Origin: Morella rubra
Lineage: Eukaryota > Streptophyta > Magnoliopsida > Fagales > Myricaceae
Assembly: GCA_003952965.2 (NCBI GenBank)
Contig: CM025850.1
Location: 22,305,484 to 22,369,483 of the forward strand
DNA length: 64,000 bases
Reading direction: 5' to 3'
Shown here: positions 46,041-58,439 of the stretch, in pieces
Layout of the letters: every line of letters starts with the position of its first letter
How positions within the stretch are numbered: the first letter of the stretch is position 1
Program-made: the position numbers and the translations under genes
The notes under the pieces: generated by a model
Seen by the model: only the letters and a program-made list of their open reading frames with translations
What the model was told of the DNA's origin: nothing
Database searches by the model: none

Positions 46041-47164
46041 AAAAGAGTATGGAACAAGATTAGTTATTGAATAAATGATAGTAAATGGTAGCTAAATATT
46101 TTGAAGAAGTATGCTAATTATTGAACATTCTGTCAGAACAACAACTCCACATAAAATCCATAAGAAACCAAAAATGAGATACAATGTACCACATATTGCT
46201 AGGGAATCAACCAAAAGAGATGAATAACTAGCCATCCTATATCTCTTACATGCTTATTTTGTAGTTAGTGAGTAGATGTTGGCCACTGAATTCTTTCAGG
46301 ACATTAAATTAAGGCCAACAAAATCTGTTTTCAAATCTCCCATCCTTTTTCAATCTGGTTAAAGTTAACCCAATGAGTTGACCAAAACAGATGCTTTAAA
46401 CAAAGAGAATAGACGACCATTTTGTTGTGTACCATATACTTTAAACAAAGAAAATAATTCCGCATTAAGTTATTATTTTGTTGTGTAAATCCCTACACAC
46501 TTCACAACATTCTTCTGTGTTCTTTTATGGTTACTTATAATACCTCAAAGACTATGAAATAAACCTCAGGGGCAAACAATAACAACTAATTAAAGCATGT
46601 ATTGTCTTACCAATCGAATAACTAACTAACAAAGTCACTGAAAATGACAAAACACATGGGTCCACAACATTATAAAATTATGTCTTTAGGACCACATTAT
46701 TATGTCGTTATCTAGCTAGAAATATAAATAAAAGAGATCTCAATCTGGGTCCACAAAGCCCCCAACTGGCCGATAGCAAACATGTTGACCTAACCGAACA
46801 TCACAAAGACATGAGGGTCCCCCTAATCTAAACAAAATATAAACAAAGTACATAAAGTATAAACATTTAGGGGTATGCCCAACATTAAAAACCAACCGAA
46901 TAGTGAATACTTACTAACTTCGCCCAAGCCTCTTCTTCCTCCACCGAAGCCCAAAATCTCAGTAGTTTCCAGATGTCGAACCAATAATAAATTCACATTC
47001 TTGTCGTCCTTCTCTGTTTTGGCTTGTGGGAGTATCTGTCCCTCTTTGTCGAAGAGAAGTCTCTAGGGTTTGAGAAATTTCCTTAGGAAATGCGCTCTGT
47101 GTTGATCTTTTGGGAGAAATTTCTCCAAGTGTTCTTCAAGAAGCAAAGAGATCGTGAAACAAAA
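46041..47164. other. 5' region of the MULE-2 transposase; no gene seen
   Basis: AT-rich non-coding DNA between the transposase start and the right TIR. It would hold the transposase 5' leader. Short frames (for example 46875-47066) do not resemble known proteins. Confidence 0.5.
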
Positions 47165-47453
47165 ACGACATCATTAGCTATTATGTAGGTTTTTTTGTTT
47201 GAAGACTTATTGAGCTAGCAGACACATGCAAATGTGGCAAGCAAATTTTAAGTGGACATGTGTCGCTTTCTAATTCGTTATTATGTGGATTTTATGTCCA
47301 TGTCAGCAATTGTCGTTAAGAGGGTTGATGGGAAGTGGACGAAGGGGCTTTTTTTGACGAATAGTAGACTTTAGGGTCTAATTGTTGAAAACGTTACCTC
47401 GGGGCTTATTTGCAACCTTTGAATACCTCAGTTGCCTTGGGTGAAATTAAGCC
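47165..47453. repeat. MULE-2 right terminal inverted repeat
   Basis: Uninterrupted arm matching 37419-37493 plus 37909-38105 in reverse complement; ends AATTAAGCC at 47453. Probable transposase promoter. Confidence 0.87.
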
Positions 47454-47879
47454 TTTTTTTTTCACAATCACTTTCATACTTCAATGCCTTTTTACAAACT
47501 CCAACAACTTTTTTCACAAACTCCAATAAAAAGAATTTCACCAAGAGAATTTTTTGCCCATCCAAATAGGATGATTTATGTATTTACATACGATTTTTAA
47601 TACATGCTATGGATTAAATAATTAGCCTCACAAGAAATAAAATCTCACCCATCAAAATCTAATTGTAGACAATATCAAATAATTATATGCACCCTTCAAA
47701 TTTTAAAAAATCTTCAATCAAAGACTCATATGAGATCTATGGTAAACATTTTCTTCAACTTTGACTTTTTGTGTGTGAAGTTTGATTTTGAATTTTCTGG
47801 GGTTTGATCATTTCAGCGTGTAGTTGACACATTTATGGTGTAGTCGACTATTTCATCTAAAGTCACATAGATTTTTATG

Positions 47880-48137
47880 TTAGAGCCTCCTAACTTTTGG
47901 ATTAATTTGAGCTTATGGAGATACTTTAAATATAAACATATACCGTTAAGTCATACGAAAAATGATGTGAATTGACCGAAATGCTCATCCAAGACAATTT
48001 TAAAAAAATAAAAAAAAATTAAATAAAATTTCAAGAAATAAATTAAAAATAAATAGATTAATGAAATAAAGTTTCAATATTTTTATTTTAAAAATTACTT
48101 TTTATTTATATATTGTTTTTTTATTTTTAATGAATTT
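47880..48137. repeat. Truncated MITE core (AT-rich)
   Basis: Contains TAAATAGATTAATGAAATAAAG and TTTCAATATTTTTATTTTAAAAA, the reverse complement of the core shared by the MITEs at 28810-29270 and 51327-51834. The terminal repeats are absent or decayed. 47480-47880 is AT-rich and shows no gene. Confidence 0.5.
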
Positions 48138-48146
48138 TATAATATT

Positions 48147-49411
48147 GGAGTAATTTCATAGTTCGCCCATTAAGTATGAGCAAAAAATCAATGTCGACCT
48201 ACCAATTACCTTAACGGATTTTTACGTCCTTCAAGTTTCAAAAATGATCAAAAGTCATCTTCCATCCCTTTTTGATGTTAAAACAGACGACTCCATACAC
48301 TTTACTAATTTGCCCTCCATAATAGCCCGCTGGTCCCTTCACGCGCAGATCAACTGTCGCAGATCAACCCTCCCCCTTTCTTCCTCTTTTCCTTTTCTGC
48401 ACTTGTCAGTTTCCCATTTTTGTTTTGGTTAAGCCCAGAATAGAAATCGAGCGCTTTTTTTTTACCTTTTCTTTTAGTTTCTGAGTTAACCCGGATGATC
48501 CTTTAATCATCTTCCTTTATCGTCTTTGTATTTTAGGTAGCAATGCATTTTGGATCAATTAAACTTTTATTTTTCTTTTCCCCCTCCTGGATTGAGCTGT
48601 GAAATTTTCCAATTCGGGAAAACCCTACACGTCAGAGGATGATTTCGTTCCTAGATTTCTACGTTCCGAGGATTGACGCAATTGGAAAAATGCAGATTTG
48701 AAGGGTGGGGCATATTAAAGTTCGTTTTATGTGGTTGGAGGCGGCATTAAAGTCCCTTCATTTATTCCAGTTTTTCATGACTACAGAGATATTGGATGCA
48801 TTGCAGAGACCCATCTCACGATTTTTGCATACCCCTTTAGCTGGGCCTTATCTGAACCCTCTTCCTACTCTGGAATGTAGCAGCGTGGGTTTTATTATGC
48901 AGTGTTCTGGACGATGATCAATTCTTGTTGGCCAAACTTTTTGCATGGAAAAAACTGTTCTTTAGCAAATGTCATTCATTCCAGAAGGTAATATTTAACC
49001 CTCACGGAAGATTTAGCAAATGTCATTCATTCCAGAAGGTAAGCTTAGAAAAGGGCAAATGAAAAAAGAACTAGTGGAGATTCGTGTAAGGCTACATGAG
49101 AACTGACGAACAGCTGATAGAAGAGAGAGAGAAGCCAGTGGCTGTAAGTGGAGATGTCGAAAATGTGAGAGAGATCGAGATAATGTAGAAGAACATCAAA
49201 ATAGGAAGAAGGGCAAATTGGTAAAGTGCTATGGGTGAATATCACGTGGAAGGCACGTATTCATGAAGTCCGTCTATTTTAACACAAAAAATAGATGGAG
49301 GACGACTTTTGATCATTTTTTAACTTAAAGAACGTAAAAATTTGTTAAGGTAATTTGTGGGTCGACATTGATTTTTTCTTATACTTAATAGGCAAACAAT
49401 GAAATTTTTCC
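48147..49411. mobile_element. Non-autonomous Mutator-like element, candidate Pack-MULE
   Basis: 1265 bp bounded by a perfect 9-bp duplication TATAATATT (48138-48146 and 49412-49420). Arms of about 150 bp pair: AAAAAATCAATGTCGACC on the left matches the right arm reversed. The interior (48330-49200) is not palindromic, has gene-like composition and an open frame at 48705-48917 (70 codons; LECSSVGFIMQCSG). A direct repeat AGCAAATGTCATTCATTCC occurs at about 48964 and 49013. I do not recognise the captured sequence. Confidence 0.8.
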
Positions 49412-49490
49412 TATAATATTTTTACTAATTTTCATCTTAAAAGTGCATTTCTAGCGAGACTTATTGATGTTTGCCTATAGATATGAGGTT

Positions 49491-50857
49491 AGGTTGGGTA
49501 AAAATTCCAGTACCCACTGGAAATTCCGTGTTCAGTTCAGTACAGAGCATCCAGTTCCAATTCCGGCATACCGAATATTATATTTTGGTATTGAAACCGA
49601 ATATTATATTTTCTTGGTGTTTGAGTGTAAAAATTTTGGAGTATAAGAATTTGTGAAAAAGATGAAAATATTATGAAAGTTGGTGAAAAAGTGAAGAGAG
49701 AATATTTGAATAAATATTATAATGAAAAAGAATAATTTGATGGAAATAGATTATTTTATAGTTTTTTTTAATTAGGCCCAAAATTTTGGCACTCAAACAC
49801 CACAATTTCCTGTTTTTCGAAATTGAAACCGAAATTTTCTGGTTCCAAATTTATTATTATTTTAAACAGTTTAGGGCTCAGAACGTCGGTGTTTTGAGCC
49901 CTTTTTTTTCTGAAAAAAAATGTGACACTTACTTGATCGATGATGGATCAAAGAATCTCGTCCTCCCAAGCCCCCTCCTTCCTCCTTCCTCCTAAAACCC
50001 TCATGCCTCACCCTGTTGGCTGCCTCCATCGATCTCCCTTTCTCTCGCTGTTGCTACCATCTCCCCCTATCTCCTTGCCCTCCGGTTCCGGTACCCACCG
50101 GAATGATATTTTGCATTCCGGAACCGGAACCGGAAATTCCGGTTCCTTATCTGGGCCTAAAAAGTCCAGATTTAGTTTGGGCCCATTGACCCAAAAATGA
50201 ATTTTTAAGTTGTGTTTTTGGGTAAACACTGTCAAAATAAACTTTAAATTAAATTTACAAAAAAACTACTAAACAAAAAATTAACTATACAAATAATAAA
50301 CAACTAAACATTCATCAAATAATCCAAATTGGAAAAGGCAAAATTCTAAATTAAAATTACATTGTACCGGAACTGGAAATTCCAGTATTTCGCCGGAATT
50401 TCCGGTTCCGGTTCCGATTCCGCTAAAATGGGTTCCGGCTGCCACCGGTACCGGAACCGGAACTCCCGGAAACCGGATAAATTGATCACCCTTACTCTCT
50501 TTGGCCATAATCACTCTTTGGGCAACGAATCTCTCTCTAACCAAAGTATGCTTAGTTTTGTAAATGTTTTCTAACCTAAGCATGATTGATGACTAATATG
50601 AGATCGCTTTGAATCGTTTAGAGTTTGATTTGGAGATTTGAATCATTTGATTGGCAGATTCGACTATTAGGGATTTAGGGTTGATCTATTTGACCCTCTT
50701 ATTAAGCCATAATTTTTGGAAATAGTTTCTGGAAATTCTAGTTCCATTTCATTATTTTCCGGAATGGAACCAAAATAAAAATAGTGGTTTGAGTGGATAC
50801 TGGGACCAAAAGTAGAATAGGTCATTCCAGTTCCATCCATTCCGGTACATACCCCTA
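49491..50857. mobile_element. CCGGAA-rich hAT-like non-autonomous element
   Basis: Many copies of GGTTCCGG/CCGGAACC and GGAATTCCGG-like motifs in both orientations, densest at 50080-50145 and 50370-50480. Ends are TAGGTTGGGTAAAAATTCCAG (left) and, reversed, TAGGGGTATGTACCGGAATG (right), in the style of hAT ends. A small AT-rich block (49600-49790) looks like a nested insertion. I could not confirm the 8-bp duplication. Apparent ORFs at 50008-50235 and 50281-50583 simply translate the repeats. Confidence 0.55.
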
Positions 50858-51326
50858 ATATAAGGCATACTATGATTTTTTACCCAAAAAAAAAAAAATT
50901 GTTTACGAAAATTTTGAACTCATTTTTCGATACCCACCCCTAATTTATTTTAAAAATAATAATAAAATTTATTGACCTCATTTTCAGGTGTTTGTCAAAT
51001 ATCTAAAAATAAGTAAAATAAATTACAAAATTTTATTCTACAAGAGGGGGAAGTTTTTCTCCAGCAGCGAGTGGAGCAAATTCGGCCTAGTCTGGACCTA
51101 CATGCAAAACTTTTCACACAAGCCCCAAGGATCTTCGACTAGATTGGGTTGCCATTTGAAGTTATGCTACTCGTCATCAAGTAGCATACAAGTTGAACTC
51201 AAGTGAATGCAGAAGAACACAATGCAACACTATCTAGTGTAACCTAATAGAAACGGGGAAAACCTGAGATTAACTGCCGCTGGTCGCAAAAGCTAGTGTT
51301 CTGTACAGTTAATTTCAAATTTTTAA

Positions 51327-51834
51327 GGGGAAATGTTATTGTTCGCCCTATAAGTTTGCATCAATTGCATTTTCTGCCCCTTAACTTTAAAAACTGCAAT
51401 TTACATCCTATAAGTATGAAATATTTACAATGTTTGTCTACGGTTAAAATTTCCGTTATAATTGACGGAATTCAGCATTAAAATGACTAAAATAACCCTC
51501 CAAGACAAAATTACTAAAAATATTAAAAAATTCATTAAAAAAATGATATTAAAAAAAGGTAATATTTTTTTAAAATAAAACTATTAAAACTCTACTTCAG
51601 TAATCTATATATTTTTTAATTTATTTCTTCAATATTTATTTATTTAAAAAAAATTGTCTTTAAAAACATTTCGATCATTTTAATGCCGAATTCCGTCAAG
51701 TTTAACGAAAATTTTTACTATGAACCAACATTGCAAATGTTTCATACTTAAAAGACATAAATCGCAATTTTAAAAATTAAGAGGTTGCAAATGTAATTGA
51801 CACATACTTATAGAGCAAACAATGACAGTTCTCC
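51327..51834. mobile_element. Mutator-type MITE
   Basis: 508 bp, inverted arms starting GGGGAAATGTTATTGTTCGCC and ending in the reverse form, with a perfect 9-bp duplication AATTTTTAA (51318-51326 and 51835-51843). The AT-rich core is shared with the MITE at 28810-29270. The DNA from 50858 to 51317 shows no gene. Confidence 0.92.
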
Positions 51835-52329
51835 AATTTTTAAATAAGTATTCCATTGAAGTCTTTCAATGCCAAATTGAACGAGGCGCCTCTGAGGTTA
51901 AATTTACAATGAGAAACAGAAGTATACAAACATGGGACACGAGAAGACAAAATAAGCATTGAGATTGTCATGATGCTCGTAATCAGCAACGTGAGCTTTT
52001 TCAAAAAAATGTCAATCTACAAAGAGAACAGATACTGGTACCAGGCTAAAGTACAGATCCGTGTACAAAATTTTCAACTGATTTCAGCTGGTTTGCCTAA
52101 CTGCGAGACAGCTAGGTTCGCTAACTTAAAAGGGAAAAAAGAAAAAAAAAATCTTAGCGAAATTAATCTTCTTATTATAATCTCTTTACAGTTTTCCCTC
52201 TCGGGCCTTAACCCTTACCCCAACTAATAACTGGAGTAACCATTTCAAAGAATATTACAGTGCTTGTAATAGCAGTAAAACCTTATTAGTCATATTAATA
52301 GAAACTCTAAAATGGATTTTTTCTTTTCT

Positions 52330-55300
52330 TTACCTCTTCTTGTTTTTCTTTCTTGCCTTTACTTGTTTCTCTAAACTTCTAAGCCTTTGGCTGATAACTG
52401 AAGATGAAGATATTCTTTGGTCTGGAAGCTTCGCTGATTCAGGAGGTACTGAGTTAGATTCCTGTTTGATCAGTGTAGGACGTTTCAGAGCTGAAAACAC
52501 CGAGAAGGCCGGTTGTGGGGTAGCAGCGGGCTGCGCCACCGGTATTTCAGGAATGCCCAAGGACTTCTTTACCCCAGGATTTTTAAGCACTGAAAATTTT
52601 CAAAGACAGACACATTATCTACGAAAAAGTTTACAGAATAATTTCATTGTATTAGTAGCAAGTTCTTGATTCAACTTCAGCTGAAATCAATGCATATTGC
52701 TGCATAACTAAATGTGCATAATACTAAAAGACCCTTGCACATTAGTGAGGTGGAAAAGGAAAAAATGAAGTTACGGTTAAACTAGAAACTCAAAGGACTC
52801 ACCCAACCCATAAATGAGGGAAAACAAATTGGATGTAACCCAGTAACAAAATATAGCCTGCAGAATCAAAACACAAGCATCATCAGTCTTACTTAAAACC
52901 TTATTGTAAACCTCCTTATAATGTCAGTCAATTTTTTTTTTTTCTAAATTATAATGTCAGTCAATTAACTAGAGAAATAAAGTCAAAATAAAAAACTAAT
53001 ACATCTATAGGAAAAAAAAAAACATCAAGACCCACACTCTTCTATGACTATTAGTACTCAGGTGTACTACAAACAAAGAAGATAAATCAAGTAAACTAAC
53101 ACCTCAGGTATTCGTTTCACTACAATCTTCAGGAGTCTAAATGCAAAAAAAAGGACGATGATAATTTGAGTACCCCTCATGCCCAGGGCCCCACTAATGG
53201 ATCTCTACGTTTCCTTTAAAAATCTGTTCCCCATTCCATACAGTTAGAGGGAAACTTTGGATTTCAATGCATTCATGGGAATGAAACATCTGGCTTCTGA
53301 GGAGAGAAGTATTCACAATGCAAACAACTTCAATAAGCTTAGACTACATACCACTTGCCCACATTTAAGTTCCCAATAGATGTGCACAATATTAAGCTTC
53401 TATAATAGAATATGTCCAAAGCAACCAGAGGAAGAGAAATTATCACCTTTGGAAAACTCATGGTAAATGGAACTGTAAGAACAGCAAGGCCCCTTGAAAC
53501 GTTTTTCATGGTTGCAGCAACAGGATTTCCTTCCAGGCCCTCTTGCATGTTGCACTGAGGAACACCCAGAAATGAGTTAAGTCTAAACAACTCCCCCCCA
53601 CCAAGAGAAGCAAACGGGGAGGGATAATTCTTCCAAACAAAAAAGCGAAGAAATAAAAGTAGAGGGAAACAAAAACCAATAGCAAAAGAGAAAGGAGAAC
53701 CAAAAAAAGAATACAAACGTCATAGTTATGGAGTCCAAAATTTGTACAGGTTCTAGCACTAAATTTGAAGACATTTCTGCTTATAAAGGCAGAGGGTGAA
53801 CAATATAATACTTTGAAAAGAAGGTAGGAGTTGGACAGAAATTTCATCATCCAATTTCCTTACTTCCAATCAACCTGACAAATTATTAACTGGTTCCGGA
53901 CTTACCTACTGTCTCCTGGACAATAAATGCCACCTACCAATCCTAAAATATCTTAATCTTTCAGGTCTGGTGCATCTTAAACGCTGATTTCTGCCAGGAG
54001 GGGGGGCCCCCAGGGGGGGTGGGGTTTCAGCCACCTAGGTTCAGATATCATGGATTTAACGAAGTTTTAGTGCAAGCTCATCTAAATCAAATACACTCCT
54101 CACACAAACGATATGGATATGAAGGAAAGCAGAACGATAGTGTCCAAGAGAGACTCAAGTCAACTTCATCATCGAGATCTCTAAGCCTATCAGTCCTTTT
54201 TAAATGGACATTAAGAAAAGCTGCAATAAAAAATTAGACAAAGTAGATACCTACCTCCACAGTTATCAAAAATGTCAGCGCTGTCAATACAGGCAATATG
54301 TACAAACTATCTGGAGTTGTGAGATCAAGAAACCAGTAGGCTCCACCAACTTTGAATGATGGCACTTTTTCTGCCATATTTGAAATCTGCCGAAGAAAAT
54401 TGTAACAGAATTGTCAAGAGATCAAACCTCAAACCAAACAATTAACCATTAGCAGGATTATATGAACATGGAAATTGATCTTACTGCCATGAAAAAACTG
54501 ACGAAGATAGGACCTTGTATAAAGATTCCCTTCAATGGAGTAAACGGGCTTACACCGTATCTGCAAACCAACTCACAACGACAAAATGATGTCAGGGAAA
54601 ACAGAGTTCACATCCTGATAAACGCTGAATCAAAGATAGCAGAAAGATACATGCTTGTATTTGAAAAGAGAACATCACAGAAAAGCTTTAATCTTGGGCA
54701 TATGAGCTTATACCATATGCACCTTCCATATTAACTGAACATAACAAGGGAACAATTTTGAAATTTGTGTAGTTTCTTGATGTTATTGAAACCACTGAAA
54801 CAAGCCCTTTACTGCAGATACAAGGAGGACCTTGCACTACATAGTTAAAATTTCATTGGTGGAAATCATAGCATATGGTGCTTTTTTCATGCAATTTATC
54901 TTCTCGACAAGTACTCTCTATCAGCATCATTTTTTTCCTATGGGACCCAAACCTAAAAATAAGCAACAAAAGTATGAAGCCAACTTCTTAATCGCCATGG
55001 ATTCCTCTTACTGTTCATGGAACAATTGCTTACTCCTTAAACAGCTGCTGCATTCGTCGTTGACCTTCAGCCATAGCCGTGGGGTCCATACTCTGAGAAA
55101 ATAAATGAGTTAACATGCTAGGCAGAGCCATTTCTGTAAGTATCTACTGTCCTATTGCATTCAAATCCATTGGAGATGCAGGTCTATCACAAAAAGAGTA
55201 GTCTATATCAGTAGAAGGCTAGATCATGTCTCAGACTGGGACTTCCATTATTTCAAGAATGTAACTAGATGTTTCTCAAAATACAGATGCAATTCCAAGC

Positions 55301-57488
55301 TGTTGAGAGACATATTTGAGCATAGAGTCTACTAGCATAGGTTCTTACTCGTGACTGGTTTAAGGAGCATTCCAGGGTCCTGTTATCTAATAACGGTATC
55401 TGTGGACCATGCACATGTGCTAGCAAGTTGACCATCCAACAAAAGATGGATAGATATATTAAATTTAGATAACATGCACCAATATGACATCAGCTGATGG
55501 AGATGATTAAGAAGTTGCAAAATGGGCCTTGTTCTAGGTTGGTGACAGTGGACTCAAGGAAGACTTGAATCAATAGAATAACTCCAGGTAGTCAGTGATT
55601 TTAAAAGTGATACCATGACACAAAAAAAAATTAAGGTAGAATACCTTATCTATCTCCTGCTTTAATTCCTCCAAGCGCGGCCTCATGAGCTGCAAAACAT
55701 GCAAGAACCATTAAAGATGTGTTGCCACTAGACACAAATAAAAATATGTATGAAATGTGATACAAATATATGCTGGCAAAAGAAACTACATTCCTCAGTG
55801 TACATTTCTGTCATTTTGTGGCGATCAAAACAGATCCTCCCTCACAATTTGAAATAAGTGAACTCTAAATTCACATGAAGATATGAAAAAACCACTAAGG
55901 AAGCACTAAATCATCAAGGTTTGGAATGGAAACCATATCCATGCAAAGACTATTACAAAGTGATGGAAATAGTTAGTACGTTACTGCATCAGATCATCAA
56001 GAAGCATAATGAGACAATGATGTAAACCAATCAGCAAAAGCTTGCTTCAGTAATTAACAAGTAAGGATACGTACAGTGAGTTTCGCAGTAGCTTTAAGTT
56101 GATTTATCAAAAGTGGAACTGTTGCCCCCCGAATCAAAAGAGTTGTTAACGCTATACAAGCCCACCTGAAAGAATAAATAATATATTAAATGAACAATGA
56201 CAAAATAAAATGAAATACTTCCATTTGAAACATCATAACATCATCAAGACTCTGATGGTTGTGTAAAATGAAAAGCAATGGATGAAAAATGACATCATTA
56301 ATCCACTGCCCTGCAGTATACAAAGGCAAAAACTTGCTTGCACCAACTAAAAATGCTGTACTACAACAATAAGTTGCTACTGTGTCATAAATTGACAACA
56401 ATCAAAGGTGCAACTTCAAAGATTGGTTTCAGAAAGGGGAAATACTTGACACCACCAAATTTGGGGAGGAATGCATACGAGGGAGAAGAAATGGAATAAG
56501 GAAATGGCGGGTTCCCATCATTAAAAAAAAAATGCCAAACAAGGAAATGTTAAAGGAGAATGTTTGCACTCAAATGAATTGAACAGAATTTCCCCACCAT
56601 GTCGCTCACACCACAACAGTAGCTATTATTCACGCAGATCGTGTTAGTACTTGTGGCAAAACATCAGGTTTATGCACTCTGCACCTAAAAATACAGGTCA
56701 CCTTGAAACATAAAGAATTTGCTGGTAAAATTTCAGTTCTCCAAAGCCTTATGTTCTGTATTAGTATGGTGATTCAGGCAAACTTAAATGGGTCAATCAT
56801 TTGGTATCTTCATGAGCACCCATTTATGAGCCTTTATGCATCATTTTTCACAATGGCCGCTAATTTTTGGTGCATATTTCTTAAGCACCTATGCTTTATA
56901 TGCAGCGTTCCACAACACCTGAACATTCCAGCATCCAATCTTACAAAAACCATAGTGCTACAAAGATATATCATTGAAAACTATAAAAACTAAGTCGCAA
57001 ATGGCTCCTCACCAGTTCAAGCCGGTAAAAGAATGAACGCCATCTATAAAGTACTGCAATGCCTTGACAGGCAAGAATGAATCTGCAGCAGCAATGGCAA
57101 CTTCGTTTACAGCAGAAGCTTGGGATGCAACTGCTTCCACGGCCGTATCGGTGAATACGCCAGCTACATCACTCATTATTTCAAATTTTTCTGATCCATC
57201 ACCAACTGTTGTTGACATATACCTGCAAAACGATGGACCGGAACCAGGCGGAAGAAAAGCATGGAAATATTCCCTAACTGGGAAAAAGCCACTAAGCCCA
57301 GCTGCCTTATTGAGGCTGCTACTTCCGAATGACCTCCTCTGTAAACAATCGTTGGTTCTTTGCGGAGGCAAATCTTCATCAATAAAGGAATATTTTCGAT
57401 CATGATCATGGAGAACAAAACTAAAACACGGGTGGCATCGACGAGCAATAAGGGTCGCTCTTGTAGAGAGACTACGGATATAAGCCAT
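52330..57488 (-). CDS. OXA1: OXA1, mitochondrial inner-membrane protein insertase
   Basis: Member of the Oxa1/YidC/Alb3 family, which inserts proteins, including mitochondrially made respiratory subunits, into the inner membrane. Nine exons: 57488-57013, 56165-56075, 55689-55645, 55092-55034, 54560-54485, 54386-54255, 53554-53447, 52857-52803 and 52589-52330. All have GT-AG borders and consistent phases, giving 433 residues (Arabidopsis OXA1 is about 430). The N terminus is Arg/Ser-rich, as in a mitochondrial presequence. Membrane segments lie near residues 158-180 (WWACIALTTLLIRGATVPLL), 234-255 (FIQGPIFVSFFMA), 278-293 (LYILPVLTALTFLITVE) and 314-347 (VPFTMSFPKAIFCYWVTSNL). The hallmark CNMQEGLEGNP loop and GQRRMQQLFKEYGVSPFTPL block are present. 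The C-terminal tail is Lys/Arg-rich, suited to ribosome binding. Shares only family-level features with chloroplast Alb3. Confidence 0.95.
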
Positions 57489-57597
57489 TGGTGATCAGTA
57501 ACGATGCTCACTCTGGACTCCTGGAGACTGGGGATCGGTTTGTTAGTGTTGAGTTCTGATGATTGCGATCTGAGCCGTCCGTTCTAGGGCAAGTTGG

Positions 57598-58058
57598 ACG
57601 ATTGGAGACCGGCTGGGATTCAGTTACTTCAGCTGCTCGAGTGGGCTGGTGGATCTACTCGGATGGGCTTTCATAAGTTGGGCTATGTTATTTTTCAGAG
57701 CATCCAGTCGTTTCTTATTATCGTCATTTCACGTATGTTCTTTTTGTTGTACTGGCCCATACCCGGCCCAGTTATCAACTTGTATGCATAACAAGATAAA
57801 CATGGAACATATCCATATTACATGGGTGCATATAACGGATTGTATATAATATATGTCATAAATAAATTTAACCCATCTCATCTTATTTAAATAGGACATG
57901 TAACATATGATGAATACCTAGAACATACGGAACCGTATAATATGTCATCCAACATAGGTCCATACAATTTAATATTACTGAATATATAATATAGCATATG
58001 AATAATGCACATATAATATAACATATAAATGTATGTATAGTGTATATATCAATAGAAT
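57598..58058. other. Upstream region of OXA1 and AT-rich low-complexity DNA
   Basis: 57490-57800 would hold the OXA1 promoter; no clear TATA box is seen at a standard distance. 57840-58050 is rich in CATATAATA and TATGTCAT-like phrases. No gene. Confidence 0.5.
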
Positions 58059-58422
58059 GTGGGTTAAATACACTAAACACCCTACAACTATGGGGATCTT
58101 GACACTTTTTACCCCAATTTATTATTTTTTGTCCACTTGTTAAACTATTAATTTTAGATATTTTATACCTTCCGTTAAAGTTTTCCTTTATTTTGAACAA
58201 AAATTAATTGTTTGGCCTAAAATATTACAATTTTTGAACACTGCCAAAATAATTATCGGACAAAATTCTCATTTTATACACCAAATAATCATTTTCTGTC
58301 CAAATTAATAAGGTGCAAAGTGTTTGACATCAATAGCTGGTAGATGCAATATGACAAAAATAATATATTAGGGTGCAAAGTGTCAAGATCTCCATAGTTA
58401 GAGGGTAAAAAGTGTATTTATC
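58059..58422. mobile_element. Mutator-type MITE
   Basis: 364 bp; the left end (GTGGGTTAAATACACTAAACACC) pairs with the right end (GGGTAAAAAGTGTATTTATC). A perfect 9-bp duplication CAATAGAAT flanks it (58050-58058 and 58423-58431). Confidence 0.9.
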
Positions 58423-58439
58423 CAATAGAATATATATGT

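Larger units (their letters stand above)
37419..47453. mobile_element. MULE-2: Mutator-like element with nested insertions
   Basis: Inverted ends of about 270-290 bp. The left has CAAAGGTTGCAAATAAGTCCC and GAGGTAACGTTTTCAACAATTA; the right has the reverse complement (GTTGAAAACGTTACCTCGGGG). Runs of nine T (37410-37418 and 47454-47462) could be the 9-bp target duplication, but low complexity makes this weak. Contents: GRF gene (+), transposase (-), a MITE (37494-37908) and two Copia solo LTRs (39454-40602 and 41644-43220). Without them it is about 6.9 kb. Confidence 0.88.

Noticed and set aside
37410-47462. Nine-T runs as proof of the MULE-2 target duplication
   Set aside because: Low-complexity T tracts are common, so I do not rely on them; the element is defined by its TIRs and genes.
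50008-50583. Pro/Val-rich ORFs in the CCGGAA region
   Set aside because: Direct translations of the GGTTCCGG repeats of a non-autonomous element.
53339-53850. Long hydrophobic minus-strand ORFs around OXA1 exon 7
   Set aside because: Read-through of OXA1 intron sequence and alternative frames; the splice-supported exon is 53554-53447.
57064-57511. Open frames on both strands overlapping OXA1 exon 1
   Set aside because: Shadows of the true exon 1 reading frame.
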